Positions 36,601 through 46,468 of a stretch of DNA of 64,000 bases are shown here, piece after piece. The notes under the pieces are model-generated. The model was not told where the DNA came from. It saw only the letters and a list, made by a program, of their open reading frames with translations, and ran no database searches. The translations under genes and the position numbers were made by a program. This stretch comes from Pirellulales bacterium (GTDB lineage Bacteria > Planctomycetota > Planctomycetia > Pirellulales > JAEUIK01): the NCBI GenBank assembly GCA_019636335.1, contig JAHBXR010000007.1, forward strand, positions 45,978 to 109,977. Direction: 5' to 3'. How positions within the stretch are numbered: position 1 is the first letter of the stretch; each line of letters starts with the position of its first letter.

Positions 36601-37922
36601 GGCTCGCCTGGCGCCCCGATGGCACGCTGGTCTTCTCCTCGCTCAAGGGACAAGTCTGGCAGGCGCGTGACACCGATGGCGACAGCCTCGAAGACACGGC
36701 CCAGGTCTTGAGCGACGATCTCGCCGCCCCGTACGGCGTGGCGATCGCAGGCGATGCCGTCGATGTAATCAACAAGTACGCCCTGCTGCGTTTGCACGAT
36801 GACGATGGCGACGGCCGGGCCGAGCGGACCGAGCGGCTCGTCTCGGGCTGGGGACACACGCACGACTATCACGATTGGGCGGTGGGACTCGTCGCTAGCG
36901 CCGCCGGCGAATACTACATCGCCCTCCCCTGTCAGCAAGACACGCGAGACGAGCCCGCGGCCTACCTGCGCGGGCGAGCCCTGCGACTCGCCCCCCGCGA
37001 GCCCACGCCCGACGACCCCGCCCGCTTCGCGCTCGAAGAGTGGTGCGCTGGATTGCGTTTCCCCATGGGGCTCGCGCTCAACCGCGAGGGGGACCTCTTC
37101 GCCACCGACAACCAGGGCAACTACACCCCCTTCAACGAGCTGAACCATCTGCGCCAGGGGAAACGTTACGGTTTCATCAACAAGCTCGAGAATCGGCCCG
37201 GCTTCCGCCCCGAAGCAACGCTCGCCGCGATCGATATTCCGCACCCGTGGACGCGCAGCGTGAATGGCATCTGCTTCTTGAACACGCCCGACGCGGTGCG
37301 CGACGAGTTGGGACGCGATCTGTTCGGCCCCTTCGAAGGGCACCTGCTCGGCTGCGAGTACGACACGCGCTCGCTCGTGCGGATGAGCCTCGAGCAGGTA
37401 GGGGGCGAGTATCAGGGGGCCGTGTATCCCTTCAGTCGCGCACCGGCCGCAGGAGAGGAATCGCTCCTGGGACCACTCGTCTGCCAGGTGGCGCCCGATG
37501 GCGACCTCTACGTGGGCAACATTCGCGACAGTGCCTGGGGCGGCGGCGCCAACAACGGCAGCATCGTGCGGCTATGCCCGCGGGCAGAGCTACCGCCAGG
37601 CATCGCCGAGGTGCGGGCCACGAACGACGGCTTTACGATCGCCTTCACGCGGCCCGCCGAACGAGCGCAGCTCGAGAACGTGAAGTTCTATTCCGTGTCG
37701 TCGTTCCGCCGCATCCCCACGTCCGACTACGGCGGGCCGGACCAGGATCGGCGAACGGAGAAGATCCTCGCTGCCGAGGCAACTCCCGACGGACGCCAGG
37801 TGCGTCTGCGCCTGGAGGAACTTCGCGAGGGATTCGTTTATGAGATCCGCATCCGCCCGATGGACGGCGTGCGATGGGAGCCGGCCGAAGCCTTCTATAC
37901 CCTGCGTCGCCGGCTGGAATAA
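33633..37922 (+). CDS. PA14/multi-haem cytochrome c/PVC-type dehydrogenase fusion
   Basis: A 1429-residue exported protein with a signal peptide (residues 3-21). Residues of about 40-165 form a PA14-like beta domain (GEYRLHVYAAGRVTVELDGR). Five CxxCH haem sites follow at about 196, 299, 397, 485 and 609 (CGACH, CLACH, CANCH, CLSCH, CTSCH). From about 960 onward the sequence is the membrane-bound dehydrogenase beta-propeller seen in PVC-type proteins (VPGFTAERLPLVDEIMPTGL, AWRPDGTLVFSS, GDLFATDNQGNYTP). It may oxidise a polysaccharide-derived substrate in the periplasm, but the substrate cannot be read from the sequence. Confidence 0.85.
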   Translation: MRTLWHLLLALALATAWSHAAMSQDAVASEADEDDETEYSSGLIATYRDASGGVCRRIDPALAFQWRDRAPDPRIEAQGWTAEWGGMLSVLAPGEYRLHVYAAGRVTVELDGRSVIDASPTDDTWLESAPLELAFGEHALHVRYEPKAPEPRLGLYWSGPQFQLEPVPPWQLFHKPTDEDLASFERGRTLVHGLRCGACHAGLAEQHVLPAPALDHLAGHISTGWLTEWIQHAGHQSNTNASEHQVASRMPSLGLSSEESHAIAAYLLADAPEEYDARPLETKKISIEAGATLFRSVGCLACHRVGDLGVGGLFGGGDLTQVADKRPAEYFVRWLREPATLNASHRMPIFTLSDEEVANLAAYLSTLKSPNDSHDAHVSAAADVRERGAKLVAEHRCANCHQLPQTTALTEARSSIATPIPNESKADCLTAPDVARKRPGFLLPPQQAAEVRAYLAALPPTSATPASDDPSRAYDGQLVLAERNCLSCHARGLSPGIAATLPALAEVDETLSPRLAALAPPALNSIGDKLHDEALAAAIATTAPRLRPWLDLRMPRFSLGEEESRVLVEMFVDEDRIPSLPADQEQTVDDAARLHLAGSRLVTSAGFGCTSCHAIGEVAPVEVALAAHGTDLAELGRRIRRPWYDRWVRNPARIVPRMEMPSIQLAIRGVLDEELSAQLAAVWHVLNEPGFVPPPPNAVRVVRARNLPDEHEAHLLTDVFELGKHKFIKPFVVGLPNRQSVLFDLRENQLAGWWIGDAARQRTRGKTWYWEPGGEFLTPPIDRASEVSLEAEGTRREPLAGGQFATECDEWQHTKDGLRFEYRLHFAPHESDSADRTTLHVAQQFAARRNEAASDETGVRREFAFRGLPRGTTLRLALLPPPRDGGSYAMAQASATEFAWRAPIGACRVRVVSPADATIELERGRPLVAIPAPTDGTPLSVALEYLTSAPVDHFPLDTPVAVNAPSGAIDVVPGFTAERLPLVDEIMPTGLAWRPDGTLVFSSLKGQVWQARDTDGDSLEDTAQVLSDDLAAPYGVAIAGDAVDVINKYALLRLHDDDGDGRAERTERLVSGWGHTHDYHDWAVGLVASAAGEYYIALPCQQDTRDEPAAYLRGRALRLAPREPTPDDPARFALEEWCAGLRFPMGLALNREGDLFATDNQGNYTPFNELNHLRQGKRYGFINKLENRPGFRPEATLAAIDIPHPWTRSVNGICFLNTPDAVRDELGRDLFGPFEGHLLGCEYDTRSLVRMSLEQVGGEYQGAVYPFSRAPAAGEESLLGPLVCQVAPDGDLYVGNIRDSAWGGGANNGSIVRLCPRAELPPGIAEVRATNDGFTIAFTRPAERAQLENVKFYSVSSFRRIPTSDYGGPDQDRRTEKILAAEATPDGRQVRLRLEELREGFVYEIRIRPMDGVRWEPAEAFYTLRRRLE

Positions 37923-37998
37923 CCGTCGCCGGCGCCTCGCAGTCACGCGCGTGACCTGCCTGCGGCAGTCGCTGTGTGACAGGAGAGAACACCGCAAA

Positions 37999-38193
37999 CT
38001 AGCGGGGTAACCCACGACCCTTGCGGGCACGACGCTCGGCACGCAAACGGGCACGGCGGCGGGTGTCGCTGGGCTTCTCGTAATATTCTTTGCGGCGCAT
38101 CTCTTTCTTGATGCCGCTGCGCTCGACGAGCTTCCGGAAACGGCGGACCGCCTCCTGGATCGACTCGCTTTCGCGAACCTTCAACTTAACCAC
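37999..38193 (-). CDS. rpsU: 30S ribosomal protein S21
   Basis: A 64-residue basic protein with the S21 pattern [20 protein letters not shown], then [19 protein letters not shown] and an Arg-rich end. It binds 16S rRNA near the anti-Shine-Dalgarno helix and aids initiation. It is unlinked to dnaG or rpoD, unlike in enterobacteria. Confidence 0.95.
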   Translation of the reverse strand: MVKLKVRESESIQEAVRRFRKLVERSGIKKEMRRKEYYEKPSDTRRRARLRAERRARKGRGLPR

Positions 38194-38410
38194 TGGTACT
38201 CCTTATATGCGCTAGTACGAACAGCTACCCACGGCGGAAGCCCTACAGTGTACCGCAGTTACAAACTGGCTGTCTACGGCGCGCCGGGGAGAAAAAGTCG
38301 GGAATCACCCACTTCGTTCGGCCTTCGATTCCATCGGCCGAACTCAGCCCAGTTTTCCACGATTTCAATCGTTTTCGGCCGCTCAAATCACCAATTCACA
38401 GCCCTGCCCC

Positions 38411-39695
<1,285 letters not shown>

Positions 39696-40895
39696 ATGCC
39701 TCCCAAGGTCTCGCGGATCGTTCAGGCGCTCGAACCCTCGGCCACGCTGGCCATGGCCGCCAAGGCCAAGGAGCTCAAGGCGACGGGCAAAACGGTCTAC
39801 GACTTCAGCGTCGGCGAGCCCGACTTCACCACGCCCGAGCACATCTGCGCCGCCGCGGTCGCCGCGATGAAAGCCGGCCACACGCATTACACCGTGGCCA
39901 GCGGCATTCCCGAGTTGAAGGCCGCCGTCGTCAAGCAGTACGAAGAGGCGCATGGCATCGCCTACAAGCCGAGTCAGGTGGTAGTGTCGAACGGCGCCAA
40001 GCACTCGCTGCACAACGTCTTCACCGTGCTGTGCGATCCGGGGGACGAGGTGATCATTCCCGCGCCGTACTGGGTCAGCTACGCCGAGCTGGTCAAGCTG
40101 GCCGGGGGCGTGCCGGTGATCGTCGAGACGGAAGAATCGCACGACTTCAAGCTCACGCCGGCCGCGTTCAAGGCCGCCATCACGCCGCGCACCAAGGTCC
40201 TGCTGATTTGCTCGCCGTCGAATCCCACCGGCAGCATGTACACGCACAACGAACTGGCACAACTGGCCGACATCGTGTTGGATCACGATCTGACCGTCGT
40301 CTCGGACGAGATCTACGAGCGTCTGATCTACGGCGGCGCGGTTTTCACCAGCTTTCCGAACGTGCGTCCCGGTCTGCAGGATCGCACCGTGCTCGTCAAC
40401 GGCGTGAGCAAGACCTACGCCATGACGGGCTGGCGCATCGGGTGGACGATCTCGCCGCAGAATCTCGCCACTGCCATGGCTGACTTGCAGAGCCAGGAGA
40501 CGTCGAACCCGTCGAGCATCAGCCAGTATGCCGCCGTCGCGGCACTCGAAGGTTCGCAACAGTGCGTCGTCGACATGCTGGGCGAGTTCTCGAAGCGACG
40601 CGACTTCGTGGCCGAGCGCATCAAGAGCATCCAGGGGCTAAGCTGCCCCTGCATGTCGGGCGCGTTTTATGCCTTCATCAACATCAAGGCGCATCTCGGA
40701 CGCAAGTACAACGGCACGCCGGTCAACAACTCGACCGATTGGTGCCTCACGCTGCTGGCCCAACAGAATGTGTCGACCGTGATGGGCTCCGCATTCGGCG
40801 CCGAGGGCTACGCCCGGGTCTCCTTCGCCACGAGCCTGCCACAACTCGAGGCCGGCTTCGATCGCATCGAGGCGTTTCTCAAGAGTCCCGCCTGA
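39696..40895 (+). CDS. aspC: Aspartate aminotransferase, class I
   Basis: A 399-residue PLP enzyme moving amino groups between aspartate and 2-oxoglutarate. Landmarks are FSVGEPDFTTPEHI, VVSNGAKHSLHNVF, APYWVSYAEL, CSPSNPTGSMY, VVSDEIYERLIY (the PLP-binding Asp and Tyr) and NGVSKTYAMTGWRIGW with the Schiff-base Lys in VSK. GGAG precedes ATG 39696. It is divergent from mdh. Confidence 0.9.
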   Translation: MPPKVSRIVQALEPSATLAMAAKAKELKATGKTVYDFSVGEPDFTTPEHICAAAVAAMKAGHTHYTVASGIPELKAAVVKQYEEAHGIAYKPSQVVVSNGAKHSLHNVFTVLCDPGDEVIIPAPYWVSYAELVKLAGGVPVIVETEESHDFKLTPAAFKAAITPRTKVLLICSPSNPTGSMYTHNELAQLADIVLDHDLTVVSDEIYERLIYGGAVFTSFPNVRPGLQDRTVLVNGVSKTYAMTGWRIGWTISPQNLATAMADLQSQETSNPSSISQYAAVAALEGSQQCVVDMLGEFSKRRDFVAERIKSIQGLSCPCMSGAFYAFINIKAHLGRKYNGTPVNNSTDWCLTLLAQQNVSTVMGSAFGAEGYARVSFATSLPQLEAGFDRIEAFLKSPA

Positions 40896-40949
40896 GGTGG
40901 TAGAGCGGAGAGTTCACGCAGTACGGAGCAACGCAAAGGAATCCAACAG

Positions 40950-41441
40950 ATGAACGCCCACGATGCCATACGCACGGCGCATGCCCTGAGCACGACCGTG
41001 ATCAAGACATACCTCGACGATTTGACGGACGCGGAGTTGCTCAAACGTCCGCACCCCGACTGCAACCACTTGGCCTGGCAGTTGGGACACTTGATCGCGT
41101 CATCTCACGACTTGCTGGAAGCGGTCCGTCCCAGCGCCGCCGCGGCCTTGCCCGCCGGCTTCGCCGAGGCACATAACAAGACGACGATCGCCGAGAACGA
41201 CCCGGCAAAATTCTCCTCGAAACAGGAGTACTTGAAGTTGTGGGACGAGGCGGAAGCGGCTGTCCTGGCAGCGCTCGACAAGCTCTCCGCCGAGGATCTC
41301 GACCAGCCCAGCCCGGAGCATTTTCGCTCCATGTTTCCGACGGTGGGGCACGTCTTCCTGTTGATCGCCAACCACGGCCTGATGCACTCCGGCCAATTCG
41401 TCCCCGTCCGCCGCGCGCTCGGCAAGCCGGTCAAGATTTAG
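40950..41441 (+). CDS. DinB-family protein
   Basis: A 163-residue four-helix bundle of the DinB_2 type. The metal-binding histidines lie in NHLAWQLGHLI and ANHGLMHSGQ, the usual three-His arrangement. AAGGAA lies before the ATG. Members range from stress-induced proteins to thiol-dependent transferases; substrate unknown. It follows the aminotransferase gene on the same strand. Confidence 0.85.
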   Translation: MNAHDAIRTAHALSTTVIKTYLDDLTDAELLKRPHPDCNHLAWQLGHLIASSHDLLEAVRPSAAAALPAGFAEAHNKTTIAENDPAKFSSKQEYLKLWDEAEAAVLAALDKLSAEDLDQPSPEHFRSMFPTVGHVFLLIANHGLMHSGQFVPVRRALGKPVKI

Positions 41442-41456
41442 CGTAGCGGGGTGGCT

Positions 41457-41612
41457 CTACTTGTCCTGGGCTGGCTGTTCGGCCATTTGCTGGCGGAGCC
41501 GTTCGAGTTCCGTAGTCAGTCTCTCCAAGCGCTTTTGATCTTCGTCCTGTGCTTGTGCGCGCCGGGCGAGTTCGGTTTCCAACGTCTTGACCAGCTTTTC
41601 GAGGTTGCACAA
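41457..41612 (-). CDS. Possible small coiled-coil protein (SlyX-like)
   Basis: The minus frame ending at 41457 reads NLEKLVKTLETELARR, then QDEDQKRLERLTTELERLRQ, a clean heptad coiled coil, quite unlike a random frame. TTG 41612 is the only start; the frame is open further upstream to about 41672 but has no ATG. It may be a short SlyX-like protein or a fragment. The opposite strand frame here is a poor hydrophobic shadow. Confidence 0.35.
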   Translation of the reverse strand: MCNLEKLVKTLETELARRAQAQDEDQKRLERLTTELERLRQQMAEQPAQDK

Positions 41613-41679
41613 TTTTGTGCCAACTTTGGCATCCGTCGGCGTAATCTGTGGATAACCTTTTTCTTCCCAGGATGTTGCC

Positions 41680-42882
41680 TTGAGTTATCCCCACGCGATG
41701 CGACTGGCCGGGCCGTGGCACTATGAGGTGCTCAAAACGTATGTCGAGGGCAAGTATCAGCCACCGGCCACGCCGATCGGCGGCACCGCGAAGCTGCCCG
41801 CCGACTGGTCGCAAGAGTTGGGACGCGACTTTCGCGGTCGCGTCCGCTACACGCGATCGTTCCATCGGCCGACGAATCTTGATCCCCACGAGAGCGTCTG
41901 GCTGGTGATCGAGGGGGCCGACGCGGCGGTTGCCGTCTCGCTCAACGGCGAGCCCCTCGGCGAGTTCGCCGGCTATGCACTCACGTTCGAACGGGACGTC
42001 ACCAACCTCTTGGCTCCGAATAACCAGTTGCAGGTCGACGTGGAACTGCCCGTGCTGACGCCGGCCTACGAGAGGGCCATGCGTCCCGGCCGGCACGATC
42101 TGTCTGGCGGTTTGACGGGTCCGGTCCGGCTGGAAGTCCGCGCGCGCCACTACCTGCATCAACTCATGGTCGAGCTGGTCGAGGTAGACCAGAGCGAAGT
42201 CACCCTCCGCGTGGCAGGCCGAGTGATGGGACCCGAGCGCGTCGATCCCCTGCTACTGGTCGTCCACGGCTGGAGTGGCGAGCTGCTGGCCGCCGAAGTG
42301 GTGGCGGGCCAGAAGTTCGACCTGGCGACGACCGTCGAACGGCTGACGCGGTTCGAGCAGGAATCGGGGGGACCGGCCGCGCTGACGAAGCTCTCGGTGC
42401 GGTTGATCGAAGGGGGCACGCGCGTCTGGGAAAAGACGCTCGAAACGGCCCATCGCCCGATGCGCGTCGAAATCCCTGCTTCGACCACGGGCACCATCCA
42501 TACGATCGTCATCAACGGCGAGGCGTACGAGTTGCCTTTGAACTCGCGGGATAACGCGTTCTGGCAGGCATTGCTCGAGCAAACCGCGCCCCTCGCTCCC
42601 AGCTTCGACGCCACGGAACCTCCGTTGTTCGTCACCGAACACATCTTTCGCGACGAAGAGTACGCCCGGTTCGATCGGCTGGGGGTGCGACTCGTACAAC
42701 TGCTGCCGGCGGCGTGGATCGATGAGGTTAGCGCCCGACTGGCCCATCATCCATCGATCGTGGCTTGGGCCGTGCCTCGCGATTGGTTGACGCAAGGCGC
42801 GGGAGTCGAACGCGCGCTCGGCTGGCTGGCCGGATCATCGCGCCCGTGGATTGCCCGCGAACTGCTACTGGGAGAACGCTAA
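41680..42882 (+). CDS. GH2-type sugar-binding domain protein without catalytic domain
   Basis: A 400-residue protein. Residues of about 1-150 match the N-terminal galactose-binding-like domain of family-2 glycosidases (MRLAGPWHYEVLKTY, VRYTRSFHRPTNLD, LNGEPLGEFAGYALTFERDVTNLL and NQLQVDVEL). The rest contains an immunoglobulin-like sandwich and a reduced C-terminal stretch (FRDEEYARFDRLGVRLVQLL) that is reminiscent of the start of a barrel but lacks a usual nucleophile and acid/base pair. A TTG start at 41680 has AGGA upstream; ATG 41698 is the alternative. No signal peptide. Probably carbohydrate-related; catalysis doubtful. Confidence 0.65.
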   Translation: MSYPHAMRLAGPWHYEVLKTYVEGKYQPPATPIGGTAKLPADWSQELGRDFRGRVRYTRSFHRPTNLDPHESVWLVIEGADAAVAVSLNGEPLGEFAGYALTFERDVTNLLAPNNQLQVDVELPVLTPAYERAMRPGRHDLSGGLTGPVRLEVRARHYLHQLMVELVEVDQSEVTLRVAGRVMGPERVDPLLLVVHGWSGELLAAEVVAGQKFDLATTVERLTRFEQESGGPAALTKLSVRLIEGGTRVWEKTLETAHRPMRVEIPASTTGTIHTIVINGEAYELPLNSRDNAFWQALLEQTAPLAPSFDATEPPLFVTEHIFRDEEYARFDRLGVRLVQLLPAAWIDEVSARLAHHPSIVAWAVPRDWLTQGAGVERALGWLAGSSRPWIARELLLGER

Positions 42883-42920
42883 ACTGGGGCGCGGTGTAAA
42901 AGATCCTGAACACCGGTCGT

Positions 42921-42950
42921 TTGACGGCCGGCGGATCGTGCTTTTACAAT
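42921..42950 (+). promoter_or_regulatory. Sigma70-type promoter of the FHA-SpoIIE gene
   Basis: TTGACG (42921-42926), an 18-base spacer and TACAAT (42945-42950) match the consensus well. The 5' leader to the ATG at 43079 would be about 120 bases. Confidence 0.6.
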
Positions 42951-43078
42951 CGGCTCCATCATCGCGCGGCGCATGTTATGCGCCTCGTTCATCGCACGCC
43001 GGCGCGATCGATCGAGGTATCTCTGGACGCACTTACGTCGATAGGCCTTTCCGGGCATCGGCGGGCGCGGGTATTCGC

Positions 43079-44779
43079 ATGGCCGTGTTGAAGGTGCTCA
43101 AAGGGCTCAATCCAGGTCAGGTCTTTTCGCTCGATGACGAGCGGTCGGTCCTGGGCCGGCATCCCGATTGCACTATTGTGCTCGACGAAGGGGCTGTCAG
43201 TCGGCAGCATGCGCAGATCGTGCGCGTCGGCGAGGACTTTTTCGTCGAGGACTTGCACAGTCGCAACGGCACGCTGCTCAATGGCGCGTTGGTCGAAGGG
43301 CGGCAACTGCTCAGCGACACCGACAAGGTGAAGATCTGCGACTGGCTGTTCAGCTTTCACGAAGATCGCCTACCGGCGATCGAATCGTCCGAGCCAGCCG
43401 GGTTCAGTCTGGGGCCCGACGTGGGACAGGCCTTTGCCCCGCACACGATGCTCGTCGACGAGGACCAGGCCACCTCGACGATCATGTCCAAGCTCGACCT
43501 GTCGAGCGGCGAATCGGGCCTCCGCATGTCGATCAAGCCCGAGGCTAAGCTGCGGGCCCTGCTCGAAATCACCTTGAGCCTGGGCTCGGCGCTCAAGCTC
43601 GACGAAGTGCTGGGGCGCATTCTCGACGGCCTGTTCAAGATCTTCGTCCAGGCGGATCGCGGGTTCATCGTGCTGGCCGAGCCGGGGGGACCGCTCGTTC
43701 CCAAGGCGGTCAAGCAGCGCGGCGGCGACACGGGCGAGACGATTCGCATCAGTCGCACGATCGTACGCCGCGTCATGGAATCGCGCGAGGCCATTCTGTC
43801 GGCCGACGCCGCCAGCGACGAACGCTTCGACATGAGCCAGAGCATCGCCGATTTCCGCATCCGCTCGATGATGTGCGCGCCCCTCTTGGATGGCGCCGGC
43901 GAGTCGTTGGGCGTGCTGCAGATCGACACGCTCGACCAGCGGAGCCGCTTCCGGCAAGAGGATCTCGACGTGTTGGCCAGCGTGGCGCGCCAGGCGGCCA
44001 TCGCGGTCGAAAACGCGCAGTTGCACGCCGCCACCCTCAAGCAGCAGGCGATGCAGCGCGACTTGGAGCTCGCGCACAAGGTGCAGCAGGGCTTCCTGCC
44101 CGCGGCGCCTCCCCGCATCGGCGGCTACGACTTCTTCGACTTCTACGAGCCGGCGAATCTACTCGGCGGCGACTACTACGATTATGTCCAACTGGGCGAA
44201 AACCGCGTGGCGGTGATCGTGGCCGACGTGGCCGGCAAGGGCATTCCAGCCGCCCTGCTGGTGGCGAAGCTTTCGGCCGAGATTCGCTTTGCCCTGGCCA
44301 GCGAGACCGATCCCGCGCTGGCCGTCGCGCGCATGAACGCCAGCTTCATTCGCGGCGGTTGGGAAGACCGCTTCGTGACGTTGATCGTGGCCGTGCTCGA
44401 CACGGAACGCAACGTGGTGCAGATCGTCAACGCCGGCCATATGCCCCCTTACCTGCGACATCGAGATCGGCGCGTCGAGGCGATCGGCGGAGACGCCGCC
44501 GGCTTGCCGATCGGCGTCGATGTCGACTTCGATTATGAGATGGTCGCCGTGCCGCTGCGCTCGGGAGATTCGCTGACCTTCTTTACCGACGGCATCAGCG
44601 AGGCGATGAACGCCGAGAACGAGCTGTACGGGCTCGAACGGCTCGAAGTCCAATTGCACGAGACGACCAGCGACGGCATCACTTCCATCGGCCGCGGCGT
44701 GCTCGACGACGTGAAGAAGTTCGTCGGCCGCACCCCCCAACGCGACGACATGTGCCTCGTCTGCTTCGGAAGATCTTAA
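43079..44779 (+). CDS. FHA-GAF-SpoIIE-type protein phosphatase
   Basis: A 566-residue signalling protein. An FHA phosphothreonine-binding domain occupies residues 1-95 (SVLGRHPDC, VSRQHAQI, LHSRNGTLLNG). A GAF sensor domain follows at about 160-320 (ALKLDEVLGRILDGLFKIF through RQEDLDVLASVARQ). The C-terminal PPM/SpoIIE phosphatase covers 330-566 with metal residues in GGDYYD (363-368), ADVAGKG (382-388), FTDGISEAM and RDD near the end. This is an RsbU-like phosphatase, possibly acting on an anti-anti-sigma factor. The start is chosen by the FHA beginning; an upstream extension is not family-like. Confidence 0.92.
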   Translation: MAVLKVLKGLNPGQVFSLDDERSVLGRHPDCTIVLDEGAVSRQHAQIVRVGEDFFVEDLHSRNGTLLNGALVEGRQLLSDTDKVKICDWLFSFHEDRLPAIESSEPAGFSLGPDVGQAFAPHTMLVDEDQATSTIMSKLDLSSGESGLRMSIKPEAKLRALLEITLSLGSALKLDEVLGRILDGLFKIFVQADRGFIVLAEPGGPLVPKAVKQRGGDTGETIRISRTIVRRVMESREAILSADAASDERFDMSQSIADFRIRSMMCAPLLDGAGESLGVLQIDTLDQRSRFRQEDLDVLASVARQAAIAVENAQLHAATLKQQAMQRDLELAHKVQQGFLPAAPPRIGGYDFFDFYEPANLLGGDYYDYVQLGENRVAVIVADVAGKGIPAALLVAKLSAEIRFALASETDPALAVARMNASFIRGGWEDRFVTLIVAVLDTERNVVQIVNAGHMPPYLRHRDRRVEAIGGDAAGLPIGVDVDFDYEMVAVPLRSGDSLTFFTDGISEAMNAENELYGLERLEVQLHETTSDGITSIGRGVLDDVKKFVGRTPQRDDMCLVCFGRS

Positions 44780-44821
44780 CGCGATCTCAGGACAATCGCG
44801 TAGCCTTCAATACACGGCGCG

Positions 44822-46309
44822 TTATTGCAAGTGCTCGCGGCGCAGGCGGGCGAGCGTGCCGAGGGCCGGTTTCGCGCGGCCGCTCGCGTCGATGATGCCC
44901 GCGTGGGGATAGTCGTGCGGTTCGCTGTCGCAGCATTGGTTCCACACCAGCGCATGCACGGCCGGCTTGGCGAGCAGCAGCGGCGCGTACCGTTCGACCC
45001 AGGACTGCTGCGCGGCCGCCGTCCATCCGCCGGGCAAGGCCTCGGGCATGGGGGCGATCACCGGTCGGCCCCGCGGGTCGGGGGCATCGCTGCTGGGCAG
45101 AGTCAACTCCACCACCAGAGGCAGCCCCAAACTGCTCCAGCGATCGATCAGGCGGCTCATTTCCAGCGGATCGCGCGGTACGCTCCCTCCCGGCTCGGTT
45201 CCGACGTTGATCTCGAGCACCAGCCCAGCCAGCCCCAGTCCGCTGCGGACGAGGGCATCCCCCAGGTGCAGCGGCGAAAGATCGAGCGGAATGTCGCGCA
45301 TGTAATCGGCCCAGGGGCGGTCGAAGCAGATGATCGTGGGCGTTTGAGGATCGGTCTGACGCACGACCTCGATCGCTCGCACGGCCAGCCGCAGGCGATC
45401 CTCCTCGCTGAGCTCGAGCATCTCGGTCGAGTAGAGCCGGGCCGCGCATTGCCAGACGTGGACGCGTCCCTTGTAACGCTCGACGACGCGCCGCACATAG
45501 TCGCAGACCAGCTCTTGCAGGTTCTCGAAATCGCCTTCCCACAGGCACACCCAGTCGGGCAGACCACGGCGATCGAAGGCCAGCAGCGGTCCGCCGCAGA
45601 TGCGCATCTGCCGGGCTTCGCACCAGGCGAGCTGGGCGTCGCAGCGATCCCATCGGGCCGCCCCTTCATCGGCCTCGATGTCGTGCCAGGAGAAGGGAAT
45701 TCGGACCGTATTGAAGGCCTTGGACAGGGCGTCGCCCAAGGCGCCCGTGGGAACGGTCGTACCGAGATTCACCCCCAAGAGCGAGGCCAGCTTCGGCGCC
45801 TGGCGATGCCGGGCCACGAAGGCCTGATCGGCGAACGTGCGCACGAGCGCCTCGGTCGCCTCGAGCGCCGCTCGCAGCGATTGCGTGGCGGCTGCAGCGG
45901 CCAACTCGGGCTTGGTTTGCGAGGTGGCCGCCCGGGCAAATTGCCGCGTCGCTTCGCGGAGGTTCGCCGACACATCGTCGGGGATGAGCATGCCCATGCC
46001 CGTCCACTCGGCGATCTGATTGCGCAGTTGGTTGATCTTGCCGCGAGCGAGCTCGACCTCGAGATGGTAGGGCGTGGCGCGCTCGACGAGCGTGCCGGTG
46101 GTGAGCACGAGCTTGCCGTGCCCCTCGACATGCCAAGGGACGTGCAGGCAGCCCGAATCGGAGGCCTCGCGCTCGATGAGGAAGCCCCCTTCGATGGGGC
46201 GCGTTCGGCACAGCCAGGGGACGTAATCCGGCCCGGCGAGAAAGGTGCGCTCCAGGTCGCGCGGCGCGAGTCGTTCGGGAGGATGGACCAGAAAGCGGTG
46301 CTGCCCCAT
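44822..46309 (-). CDS. GH10-like (beta/alpha)8-barrel protein
   Basis: A 495-residue protein without a signal peptide. A middle section (NTVRIPFSWHDIEADEGAA, then CLWEGDFENLQEL and RVHVWQCAARLY, LVLEINVGTEPGG) fits a glycosidase barrel of the GH10 type, in which the acid/base lies after strand 4 and the nucleophile in an E-x-N-like strand 7. EINVGTEPGG is the likely nucleophile region; the usual N-E pair of strand 4 is replaced by W-Q-C, so classical xylanase activity is doubtful. ATG 46309 begins MGQHRFLVHPPERL. It is convergent with the FHA-SpoIIE gene. Confidence 0.65.
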   Translation of the reverse strand: MGQHRFLVHPPERLAPRDLERTFLAGPDYVPWLCRTRPIEGGFLIEREASDSGCLHVPWHVEGHGKLVLTTGTLVERATPYHLEVELARGKINQLRNQIAEWTGMGMLIPDDVSANLREATRQFARAATSQTKPELAAAAATQSLRAALEATEALVRTFADQAFVARHRQAPKLASLLGVNLGTTVPTGALGDALSKAFNTVRIPFSWHDIEADEGAARWDRCDAQLAWCEARQMRICGGPLLAFDRRGLPDWVCLWEGDFENLQELVCDYVRRVVERYKGRVHVWQCAARLYSTEMLELSEEDRLRLAVRAIEVVRQTDPQTPTIICFDRPWADYMRDIPLDLSPLHLGDALVRSGLGLAGLVLEINVGTEPGGSVPRDPLEMSRLIDRWSSLGLPLVVELTLPSSDAPDPRGRPVIAPMPEALPGGWTAAAQQSWVERYAPLLLAKPAVHALVWNQCCDSEPHDYPHAGIIDASGRAKPALGTLARLRREHLQ

Positions 46310-46468
46310 CTGGTCTCCCTGCCGGTGCGCGCGACGAGGATGAAAAGAGCCGTGCGAGCGTCTAGGGCGATTTCGCCGGCGCGGCAACGTGTCGAACGAC
46401 GTGAAACGCGAGTCTAACGGACGCCGCCACGCGGAACAAGCAAGGCGGCCGGAACGCATGGTGGGGCG

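Noticed and set aside
42796..42817. tRNA T-arm-like string (GGGAGTCGAACGCGC)
   Set aside because: It lies inside the GH2-like reading frame, with no acceptor stem or anticodon arm around it.
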